From NCBI GenBank assembly GCA_963730065.1, contig CAVSQL010000017.1, positions 62,001 through 126,000 of the forward strand: a stretch of DNA of 64,000 bases. Direction: 5' to 3'. The stretch's first letter is position 1, and each line of letters begins with the position of its first letter. The translations under genes were made by a program, and so were the position numbers. Under the pieces are notes generated by a model. It saw only the letters and a program-made list of their open reading frames with translations. It ran no database searches and was not told the origin of the DNA. Source of the stretch: UBA9676 sp963730065 (GTDB lineage: Bacteria > Actinomycetota > Actinomycetes > Streptosporangiales > Streptosporangiaceae). Shown one piece after another: positions 17,796 through 24,435 of the stretch.

Positions 17796-18751
17796 GCGAT
17801 GACGAGGTCCGGGACGGCGTGACGCTGACCAACCTCGGCCAGCCGCTGTTCGAGGGAGCGGAAGCGGCCAAGCGCGACCTGGTGGAATACCTGGACCGGG
17901 TCAGCGGCCGGATCATCCCGGTGCTGCGCGACCGGCCGCTGTCCGTGATCCGGGTCCTGCGCGGCCAGACGCCGTTCATGCAGAAGAACCTGCCCAAGTA
18001 CACCCCGCCGTGGGTGCGGACGGTGTCGCTGTGGGCTGAGGCCTCGCGGCGCGAGGTCACCTACGCGCTGTGCAACGACCGCCGGACGCTGCTGTGGTTC
18101 GCCAACCAGCGGGCCGTGGAGTTCCACCCGGCCCTCGTCCGGGCCGGCCAGTGGGCCCACCCCACCCACCTGATCCTGGACATCGACCCGCCGGGCGAGG
18201 ATGCGTTCGGCCTGGCCGTCCGGGCCGCGCATCTGGTCCGCCAGGCTCTCGCCGACGCCCAGCTGGCGGGCGCGGTCAAGACCAGCGGGGCCAAGGGCCT
18301 GCACGTGTTCGTGCCGCTGGCGCCGGAGGCGGGCAGCGAAGACGTGGCCGCGGCCACCCGGGCGCTGGCCGCGCGGGCCGAGCGGCTCGACCCGGAACTG
18401 GCGACCACCGCGTTCATCCGGGAAGACCGCGGCGGCAAGGTGTTCCTCGACGCGACGCGGGCCGGCGGCGCGACGGTGGCCGCGGCCTACAGCCCGCGCA
18501 TCCGGCCGGGCGTGCCGGTGTCGTTCCCGGTGGCCTGGGATGACCTCGACCGCGTGGCGCCGGCCGACTTCACCGTGCACACCGCGCCCGCCCTGCTCGC
18601 CGACGGCGATCCGTGGGCTGAGCAGATGCCGCCGGCGCAGCCGTTGAGCACCGATCTGGTCGAGGAGGGCCACACCATCCCGGTCGCCCGGGTCCAGGCG
18701 ATGCACGAGGGCAAGCGGCGTGCCCGCGCCCGCCGCAGCCCGCCGGGGTAA
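17792..18751 (+). CDS. LigD-type NHEJ polymerase/primase domain protein
   Basis: 319 residues from GTG 17792. The protein is a stand-alone LigD polymerase (PolDom) module of the archaeo-eukaryotic primase fold. It shows VTLTNLGQPLFEG at the start, the metal-binding LILDIDPPGED (catalytic aspartates at about 129 and 131) and KTSGAKGLHVFVPL (template/NTP binding). A basic tail ends the protein. In bacterial non-homologous end joining this domain adds nucleotides at double-strand breaks with Ku and LigD ligase. No ligase or Ku gene is in the window. It is translationally coupled to the GNAT gene. Confidence 0.9.
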   Translation: MSDDEVRDGVTLTNLGQPLFEGAEAAKRDLVEYLDRVSGRIIPVLRDRPLSVIRVLRGQTPFMQKNLPKYTPPWVRTVSLWAEASRREVTYALCNDRRTLLWFANQRAVEFHPALVRAGQWAHPTHLILDIDPPGEDAFGLAVRAAHLVRQALADAQLAGAVKTSGAKGLHVFVPLAPEAGSEDVAAATRALAARAERLDPELATTAFIREDRGGKVFLDATRAGGATVAAAYSPRIRPGVPVSFPVAWDDLDRVAPADFTVHTAPALLADGDPWAEQMPPAQPLSTDLVEEGHTIPVARVQAMHEGKRRARARRSPPG

Positions 18752-18812
18752 GGCCGGGACGCGGCGGGCGCGGCGGCGGAATGCGCGGCCAAGGCGATGA
18801 TGTTGCCGCAGC

Positions 18813-19760
18813 ATGCCATCTGTTGTGATCGCCGCCGCGTTCGGCGGCCCCGAGGTGCTCTCGGTTGTCGAGGAGCCCACAGCCGGGCCCGGTCCGGGAC
18901 AAGCGCGCGTCGCGGTCCGCGCCGCCGGCGTCAACCCGGTTGACTACAAGGCCTACAGCGGTGCGTTCGGCGCCGATCCCGCCCGGCTGCCGGTACGGCC
19001 CGGGTCCGAGGCCGCCGGGGTGGTGGCCGCGGCCGGCCCGGATGCGGTGGGCCCGGCCGGGCCCGTCGCCGTGGGCGACGAGGTGATCGCATACCGGGCG
19101 CCCGGCGCCTACGCCACCGAGCTGGTGGTCCCGGCGGCGGCCCTGATCCCCAAGCCGCCGACCCTGGACTGGGCGCAGGCCGCGGGACTGATGCTGACCG
19201 GCGTGACGGCGTGGCACACCCTGGCCGCGACGGACGTGCAACCGGGCGACACGGTCCTGATCCACGGCGGGTCCGGCGGGGTGGGGCTGATGGCGGTGCA
19301 GCTCGCCACCGGACGCGGGGCGAGGGCGGTGGCGACGGCCAGCCCGGGCAGGCACGGTTTCCTGCGCGACCTGGGCGCGCTGCCGGTGGCTTACGGGCCC
19401 GGCCTGGCCGAGCGGGTCCGCGCGGCCGCGCCCGGCGGGGTCGACGCCGCGCTGGACCTGATCGGCACGGACGAGGCGGTCAACGTCTCGCTCGAGCTGG
19501 TGGCCGACCGGGCGCGGATCGCCACCATCGCCGCGTTCGCGCGCGGCTTCCAGGCGGGCATCAAGGTCCTCGGCGGCGCGCCGGGCGCGGACCCGGGAAC
19601 GCGGATCCGCGACGCCGCCCGGCTGGAGCTGGCGCAGCTCGCCGCCGCCGGGACGCTGCAGGTCTTCGTGACCCAGACGTTCCCGCTCGCCCAGGCCGGC
19701 GACGCCCACCGGGCCATCATGAGCGGTCACACCACCGGGAAGATCGCGCTCATCCCTTAA
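18813..19760 (+). CDS. Zinc-independent NADP quinone oxidoreductase (MDR family)
   Basis: 315 residues. The N-terminal GroES-like half contains VRAAGVNPVDYKAYSG. The Rossmann half contains VLIHGGSGGVGLMAVQLA, the NADPH-binding loop of quinone oxidoreductase-type medium-chain reductases. The structural-zinc cysteines are absent, which is normal for this branch. It ends in the usual HTTGKIAL motif. ATG 18813 has only a weak ribosome site. A second, similar enzyme is encoded at 59203. Substrate is unknown; quinones or enones are typical. Confidence 0.88.
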   Translation: MPSVVIAAAFGGPEVLSVVEEPTAGPGPGQARVAVRAAGVNPVDYKAYSGAFGADPARLPVRPGSEAAGVVAAAGPDAVGPAGPVAVGDEVIAYRAPGAYATELVVPAAALIPKPPTLDWAQAAGLMLTGVTAWHTLAATDVQPGDTVLIHGGSGGVGLMAVQLATGRGARAVATASPGRHGFLRDLGALPVAYGPGLAERVRAAAPGGVDAALDLIGTDEAVNVSLELVADRARIATIAAFARGFQAGIKVLGGAPGADPGTRIRDAARLELAQLAAAGTLQVFVTQTFPLAQAGDAHRAIMSGHTTGKIALIP

Positions 19761-19875
19761 GGACCCGGCCACAAGGACGGCTGGGCCCGGGGTCCCCGCA
19801 TCCCGTCTGGCGGCAGCCCGGGCACCATCCACGGTCCGCGCGGCCCGGCCGGCCGGCGCCGGCTATGGTCGCGGC

Positions 19876-21003
19876 GTGGAGCAGGTCGAGGTCGCGGTCG
19901 TCGGGGCCGGCCTGCTCGGCTCCGCGACCGCGCGGGCGCTCGGCGCGCGGGGCGTCCAGGCCGTGGTGCTCGAGCAATTCAATCCGGGTCATGCCCGCGG
20001 CTCCTCACACGGCGCGACGCGCATATTCCGGCTGTCGCATCCCGATCCCGGCTACGTGCGGATGGCGGCCGGCGCGCTGCGGGCCTGGGCGCGGCTGCAG
20101 GCGGACGCGGGCGAGCAACTGCTGGTGAGGACCGGCGGCCTCGACGCCGGCCCGGGCGCGGACCAGTGCGCGGCGGCGCTGGCGGACTGCGGCGTGGAGC
20201 ACTCCTGGCTGCCGGCCGGGGACCTGCACGACCGTTTCCCCGGGATCGCGGCGCGGCCCGGCGAGCGCATGCTGTTCCAGCCCGACGGCGGCGTCTGCCT
20301 GGCCGGGCGGGCGGTCGCGGCGCTGCAGCGGCTGGCCCAGCGCGACGGTGTGCCCATCCGGGCCCGCACCCCGGTGCTCGGCATCGAGCCCCGGGAGGAC
20401 CGGGTCGTGCTGCGCACCCCGGCCGGCGAGATCTCGGCCGGCGTGGCGGTGATCACCGCCGGGCCGTGGAGTGAGCGGCTGCTCGCCGGGGCGCTCGCCC
20501 GCGCCCCCCGGATGGCGGCGACCTTGCAGCAGGTGCGCTACTTCGCGCCGCGGGAGACCGGCGCTGCGTGGCCGACCTTGATCGAATGGCCGCCTGAGGG
20601 CCTGGTCTGGTATGCGGTGCCGATGGTGGGCGGCGCACCGGGGGTGAAGGTGGCGGCCCATGCTCGCGGCCGGGCCGTCGATCCCCAGGACGGGCCGTTC
20701 GGCGAACTCGATCCGGGGCTGGAGGACCAGGCCGTCCGGTACGTGCGCAAGCGCCTGCCGGGCCTGGAGCCGGCCGGGCTCGCGCCGGAGACCTGCCTGT
20801 ACACGATGACCGCCGACGAGGATTTCGTGCTCGACCGCCAGGGGCGCCTCGTCGTCGGCGGCGGCTGCTCGGGCCAGGCGTTCAAGTTCGGGCCGCTGTT
20901 CGGCGACATCCTGGCCGGCCTGGCCCTCGGCCAGGACACCGGCATCGCCCGCGAGCGCTTCGCGCTGTCCCGGCCCGCGCTGGCCACAGCGCCCCAGGTC
21001 TGA
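19876..21003 (+). CDS. FAD-dependent amino-acid oxidase (MSOX/N-methyltryptophan oxidase type)
   Basis: 375 residues from GTG 19876. The dinucleotide fold VAVVGAGLLGSATARALGARG starts at residue 5. SSHGATRIFRLSHPD follows at about 40-54, the conserved region of monomeric sarcosine oxidase and N-methyltryptophan oxidase. CSGQAFKFGPLFGDILA near the C-terminus contains the Cys to which MSOX-family enzymes attach FAD covalently. Length (375) fits the family. It would oxidise an N-methyl or amino group and release hydrogen peroxide. The substrate might be sarcosine, as for the FAD/GcvT enzyme at 2197, but the genes are not linked. Confidence 0.87.
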   Translation: MEQVEVAVVGAGLLGSATARALGARGVQAVVLEQFNPGHARGSSHGATRIFRLSHPDPGYVRMAAGALRAWARLQADAGEQLLVRTGGLDAGPGADQCAAALADCGVEHSWLPAGDLHDRFPGIAARPGERMLFQPDGGVCLAGRAVAALQRLAQRDGVPIRARTPVLGIEPREDRVVLRTPAGEISAGVAVITAGPWSERLLAGALARAPRMAATLQQVRYFAPRETGAAWPTLIEWPPEGLVWYAVPMVGGAPGVKVAAHARGRAVDPQDGPFGELDPGLEDQAVRYVRKRLPGLEPAGLAPETCLYTMTADEDFVLDRQGRLVVGGGCSGQAFKFGPLFGDILAGLALGQDTGIARERFALSRPALATAPQV

Positions 21004-21067
21004 GCAGACCCGGGCCTTCTCCCGGCCGATAGGCCAGCCCAGCACGATCACAGGACCGGTGTATGCT

Positions 21068-21107
21068 GAACGGAAGTTCATGAACATTAGTTCATGAGCT
21101 TCCGTTC
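21068..21107. promoter_or_regulatory. 40-bp near-perfect palindrome, probable TetR operator
   Basis: Two 18-base arms, GAACGGAAGTTCATGAAC (21068-21085) and its complement at 21090-21107, match at 17 of 18 positions around a 4-base spacer. Inside it are two shorter dyads, GTTCATGAAC (21076-21085) and GTTCATGAGC (21090-21099), 14 bp apart. A TATGCT -10-like hexamer lies just upstream (21062-21067) and the ABC ATPase ribosome site just downstream, so a bound repressor would block transcription. The TetR protein of the same transcript (21709) is the likely binder. Confidence 0.7.
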
Positions 21108-21122
21108 ACGAGGAGGGTTCCG

Positions 21123-21719
21123 ATGGCGGAGATCGAGGTCCGCGGCCTGACGAAGAGGTTCGGCACGGTGACCGCCGTCCGGGACGTGTCCTTCACCGCT
21201 CCGGCCGGCCAGGTCACCGGCTTCCTCGGGCCCAACGGGTCGGGGAAGACCACGACGCTGCGGGTCGCGCTCGGCCTGATGCGGCCCACCGCCGGCGAGG
21301 CCCTGATCGGGGGTGCCCCTTACCGGCACCTCGCCCAGCCCCGCCGCCGCGTCGGTGCGCTGCTGGAAGCGACCGGCTTCCATCCGGGGCGCCGGGCCCG
21401 CGACCACCTGATGGTCCTGGCTGCCTCGTGCGGCCTGCCCGGCCGCCGGGTAGACGAGGTTCTCGGCCTGGTGGACCTGGGGCCAGCGGCGGACCGGCGG
21501 GTCCGGGAGTTCTCACTCGGCATGCACCAGCGCCTGGGCCTCGCCGCGGCCCTCCTGGGCGACCCGCAGGTTCTCCTGCCCGACGAGCCAGCCAACGGCC
21601 TCGACCCGGCCAGCATCGCCTGGCTCCGCGGGCTGCTGCGCGGCCTGGTGCTGCTCGGGTACGCCGTTGCCTTCGCCGTCGCCGGCACGCTCGTTACACT
21701 CAGGCGCGATGTCACCTAG
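21123..21719 (+). CDS. ABC ATPase remnant fused in frame to an ABC permease tail
   Basis: 198 residues. From the start it is a normal drug-type ABC ATPase: Walker A GPNGSGKTTT (about 35-44), signature EFSLGMHQRLGLA and a Walker B region VLLPDEPANGLDPAS, in which a Pro replaces the usual hydrophobic residue before DE. After LRGLLRGL the expected D-loop/His-switch region is missing. The protein ends in VLLGYAVAFAVAGTLVTLRRDVT, the typical last helix and RRDVT tail of an ABC-2 permease. A deletion seems to have removed the ATPase C-terminus and nearly all of the permease, leaving an open frame. Without the switch His and with only one helix it is very unlikely to transport. The stop overlaps the TetR start by 11 bases. 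Confidence 0.75.
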   Translation: MAEIEVRGLTKRFGTVTAVRDVSFTAPAGQVTGFLGPNGSGKTTTLRVALGLMRPTAGEALIGGAPYRHLAQPRRRVGALLEATGFHPGRRARDHLMVLAASCGLPGRRVDEVLGLVDLGPAADRRVREFSLGMHQRLGLAAALLGDPQVLLPDEPANGLDPASIAWLRGLLRGLVLLGYAVAFAVAGTLVTLRRDVT

Positions 21720-22455
21720 GAAACCAGCCGCCCTGCGCGACGGCGACGGCCAGAACCTGCGCGACTATCTCATCGCCACCGCCGCGCGGCTGATCGACGA
21801 GCGGGGCAGCGCCGGTCTGGGCGTGCGCGACATCGCCCGGGAGGCCCGGGTCTCCGATGGCGTGCTCTACAACTACTTCGAGGACAAAGAGGACCTGCTC
21901 GCGCACGCCCTGCTCACGCATGTGGGCACCGTCATGGCCAGTAGGCCGCGGATGCCGCCGGCCGGGACCGGGACGGTGGCGGACAACCTGCGGCTGTTCA
22001 TCGATATGGGCCTGGGCGCACTGATGCGGGTGGTGCCGGCCTTCGCCGGGCTGCTCTCACAGCCGAAGGTGCTCATGCGTTTCCACGCGATGGTCGGCGG
22101 AGATGCCGCCTTCGCCGGCGAGGCGGGTGCCGGCGGCGAGGCGGGCGCCGACGGCGGGGCGGGGCGCGAGACCGGCCAGGACCACGCCTCCCCGCCAGCA
22201 GGCCCCGATGACGGGGGCCCGGCCGGGCTGCCGACGATCCTGGCCTCCTATCTGCTCGCCGAGCAGCGGCTCGGCCGCATCGACCAGGCCGCGGACATCG
22301 ACGCCGCCGTGACCCTGGTCGTCGGCGCGATCCACGGCCAGATCCTGCCCCGGGTCCTGTTCAGCCCGCCGGGCGGCACGATCACCATTCCCCCGGGCCT
22401 GGCCGGGCGGCTCGCGGAGACGGTCCTGTCCGGCATCGCGCCGCCGCGTCCCTAG
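21709..22455 (+). CDS. TetR-family transcriptional regulator
   Basis: 248 residues from ATG 21709. An N-terminal TetR helix-turn-helix includes IATAARLIDERGSAGLGVRDIAREARVSDG and VLYNYFEDKEDLLAHAL. The ligand-binding domain is interrupted by a Gly/Ala/Glu-rich insert around 135-165 (EAGAGGEAGADGGAG). It is coupled to the ABC remnant and probably binds the 40-bp palindrome at 21068. Since its transporter is destroyed, the regulator may be an orphan. Confidence 0.87.
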   Translation: MSPRKPAALRDGDGQNLRDYLIATAARLIDERGSAGLGVRDIAREARVSDGVLYNYFEDKEDLLAHALLTHVGTVMASRPRMPPAGTGTVADNLRLFIDMGLGALMRVVPAFAGLLSQPKVLMRFHAMVGGDAAFAGEAGAGGEAGADGGAGRETGQDHASPPAGPDDGGPAGLPTILASYLLAEQRLGRIDQAADIDAAVTLVVGAIHGQILPRVLFSPPGGTITIPPGLAGRLAETVLSGIAPPRP

Positions 22456-22508
22456 GCCGGCCCACCGCCGGCCCCGGTCCGGCCTTTCTCCGGCGCCCGC
22501 AATCTTGA

Positions 22509-22655
22509 TCAGGACGACCGGGCCGCCAGCACATCGAAGTCCCGTTCCGCGTAAAGCCAGTGCTCCCACTCCTCGTTGACGATGCCTGCAGGCAGCGGCG
22601 CACGGCGAAGCTTTCCGGCTCGGGGCAGCCCGGCTCGGTGACCGGCCCGGTCAGG
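22509..22655 (-). pseudogene. DinB-superfamily fragment, frameshifted
   Basis: Reading leftward, one frame gives GPVTEPGCPEPESFAVRRCLQ. After a one-base shift it continues as GIVNEEWEHWLYAERDF and DVLAARSS, ending at a TGA at 22509-22511. The joined text resembles the C-terminus of actinobacterial DinB-fold proteins, where PEPESxPVRRCLQ is followed by NEEWEHxxYAxRDL. Nothing upstream encodes the four-helix body. It looks like a decayed remnant. Family naming rests on remembered motifs only. Confidence 0.5.
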
Positions 22656-22678
22656 CCGGCCAGCCTGGCAGAAATCAC

Positions 22679-22915
22679 TCACCTGCCGTGACTGGGCCCC
22701 ACCGCCACCGGAACCGCCCTGGCTGGCCAGGGAGGCCAGCTGGCCGTGCGGGGAGGAAGCGCCTGGCCGCCGGGCAGCAGCTCCCCGGTGTCGTCGAACA
22801 GGACAACCCCGTTGCAGAGCAGGCTCCAGCCCTGTTCGGGGTGAGCGGCCACGGTGTGGGCGGCGTCACGGTCGGGAGCGGTCGCGGCGGGACAGCGGGG
22901 AAGATGACGGCACAC
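22679..22915 (-). CDS. DUF5999 family small protein
   Basis: 78 residues from GTG 22915. The sequence VCRHLPRCPAATAPDRDAAHTVAAHPEQGWSLL, then CNGVVLFDDTGELLPGG, matches the small actinobacterial DUF5999 family, whose members begin with a Cys/His pair and share the HPEQGWSLLCNGVVxFxDTGELLP core. The C-terminal 25 residues (LPPRTASWPPWPARAVPVAVG) differ from the usual short ending. Function is unknown. The CxH...C pattern could bind a metal. Confidence 0.75.
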   Translation of the reverse strand: MCRHLPRCPAATAPDRDAAHTVAAHPEQGWSLLCNGVVLFDDTGELLPGGQALPPRTASWPPWPARAVPVAVGPSHGR

Positions 22916-23142
22916 CCTCGACCGGGCGCAGGCTCCTGGTGCCCTGTCCCCGGCTGGTACCCTGTGCCCGGCGGTGGAAGAAATCATGGTGGCCCCCTAG
23001 CTGGCCGTTGCACTTAATAGGACGCGCGGACGGCCCACTTGATACACGCGGCGGACGGTACGGCCGGCTCGAATCACGCCGGCACCCGGCCCCGCCGGCC
23101 TGTACCAGCCGCCCATCCGGTACCCGGGACTGGCCCGGCCGG
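22916..23142. other. Intergenic region, promoter of DUF5999 gene
   Basis: About 230 bp upstream of the leftward DUF5999 gene. It contains two CCTGTxCCCGGCxGGT-like near-repeats (around 22945-22980) and no convincing gene. Confidence 0.4.
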
Positions 23143-23529
23143 TCAGGTGGCGCCGTACCGGCCGCCGGGCCGGCGGAGCGCCAGGACCACGAACAGCAGT
23201 GGCACCGCGATCCAGAACTGCAGGTAGCTGTAGCGCCGCAACTCACGGGGGATGTCAGCACCGGCCAGCTCGGCCTCAAGTGCGCCGGGCCGCGACAGCG
23301 ATGCCGCCTGCCAGGCCACCACGGCGTAGTTGACGCCGGCCCCGGCGAGCCAGGCGCCGAACAGCTTCCACCCGGGCGCCCCCGCCGTGACGGCCACCCA
23401 CACGCCCAGGCCCGTGCCGCCGACGGCCCCGAGGACGAATTCGGCGCGGATCAGGCGCCGCCGCCGTCGCGTTCCCGCCACACCGTGCATATCCAGTGCG
23501 GCCAGCCGGCGCACATCCAGCGGCACCAT
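23143..23529 (-). CDS. Conserved two-to-three-helix membrane protein
   Basis: 128 residues from ATG 23529. A basic N-terminal LDMHGVAGTRRRRRLIRAEF is followed by three hydrophobic stretches (VLGAVGGTGLGVWVAVTAG; LFGAWLAGAGVNYAVVAWQA; FWIAVPLLFVVLAL). I recognise the LDMHG.GTRRRRR start as conserved among uncharacterised actinobacterial membrane proteins. No function known. It lies 8 bp after the end of the flavin-fold gene transcribed in the same direction, so an operon is likely. Confidence 0.75.
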   Translation of the reverse strand: MVPLDVRRLAALDMHGVAGTRRRRRLIRAEFVLGAVGGTGLGVWVAVTAGAPGWKLFGAWLAGAGVNYAVVAWQAASLSRPGALEAELAGADIPRELRRYSYLQFWIAVPLLFVVLALRRPGGRYGAT

Positions 23530-23536
23530 GACTCCA

Positions 23537-24091
23537 TCATGGTCCAGGCCGGGACTCGGCGACGATGATGTCGCGGGCAGGCTCGGGCTCCCCCAGACTG
23601 GTGGCGGTGGTGCCCCGGCGGATGAACTCGCGAGGCGGCGGCCACAGGGCGACGTGCTGGTCGCCGGTGGCGTCGTCGTAACGGATGAAGGTCACCTCAC
23701 CGATGGCCACCGCGAACAGGTGGAACCGGCCGGGCTCGGGACTCCATCCCAGGCTGGCGGTCACCGCCGCGGCGTAGCGGCGCTGCAGATCCGGGCCGCG
23801 CTCAGCACGGGCGGTGCCACGGATCTTGAACTCTCCCTCGCCGCCGTCGCGGCTGGTGACCACGCTGTGCACCAGGATGCGCGGGTCACGCAGCAGGTCG
23901 GCGGCCTTCCTGGATTGCCACAGCATCGACAGCCACAAGACGCCATCCAGCACGAAGGGCTCCACCGGGCTGATCCGCGGCGTGCCGTCACCACGGATCG
24001 TCGCCACCAGGACCACGCCCGGTTCCAGCAGCCGCTGCCGGCCAAGCCCGGCCAGGCCCGGCTGCAGGCGTTCCAGCTCCGACCAGTCCAT
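23537..24091 (-). CDS. Pyridoxamine-5'-phosphate oxidase-like FMN/heme-binding protein
   Basis: 184 residues from ATG 24091. The split-barrel fold is evident: GVVLVATIRGDGTPRISPVEPFVLDGVLWLSML near the start, then SRKAADLLRDPRILVHSVV, as in PNPOx-like proteins that bind FMN or F420. The C-terminal half (WPPPREFIRRGT) is typical of the actinobacterial pyridoxamine-5'-phosphate-oxidase-family proteins with unknown substrate. It is followed 7 bp on by the small membrane protein. Confidence 0.83.
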   Translation of the reverse strand: MDWSELERLQPGLAGLGRQRLLEPGVVLVATIRGDGTPRISPVEPFVLDGVLWLSMLWQSRKAADLLRDPRILVHSVVTSRDGGEGEFKIRGTARAERGPDLQRRYAAAVTASLGWSPEPGRFHLFAVAIGEVTFIRYDDATGDQHVALWPPPREFIRRGTTATSLGEPEPARDIIVAESRPGP

Positions 24092-24199
24092 GACGTCTCA
24101 CCTCACCCAGGCCGCAGCATCCCGCTCACCCGTCCTGCCTATCGCAGCCTGCCGACAATCCGCCGACTTGGCGGCGCCGCCAGGGGTGCCGGCCGATGC

Positions 24200-24346
24200 C
24201 TACAGAGCCGGGCAGCCCTCGAGCAGGTGGCTGAACGCCCAGGCCGGCTGCTTGATGCCGGAGCAGGAGTTGCTGTCAATCGTGCCCGGGCACCCGCCGT
24301 TGTCCCGCTGGATCGCCCAGATCGAAATCAGCGGCAGCCGGCCGTA
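24200..24346 (-). pseudogene. GH18 chitinase C-terminal remnant
   Basis: The otherwise gene-free stretch 24092-24435 holds, leftward, an open frame reading YGRLPLISIWAIQRDNGGC, then PGTIDSNSCSGIKQPAWAFSHLLE, ending in a TAG at 24200-24202. This resembles the end of the catalytic domain of actinobacterial GH18 chitinases, in which a W-A-I-Q/N-R-D-N core is followed by NSCSGI and a final W-x-FSH. The catalytic DxxDxDxE region and everything upstream are absent. It is a truncated relic about 48 residues long. Confidence 0.65.
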
Positions 24347-24435
24347 ACAGCGCCAGGCTCGGCTCCCCCGGGCGCGCCGGCCCGGCCAGGGCTGCCCACC
24401 GGCGGGCAGATCACCCCGGCGTCATCGGCCCCTGG

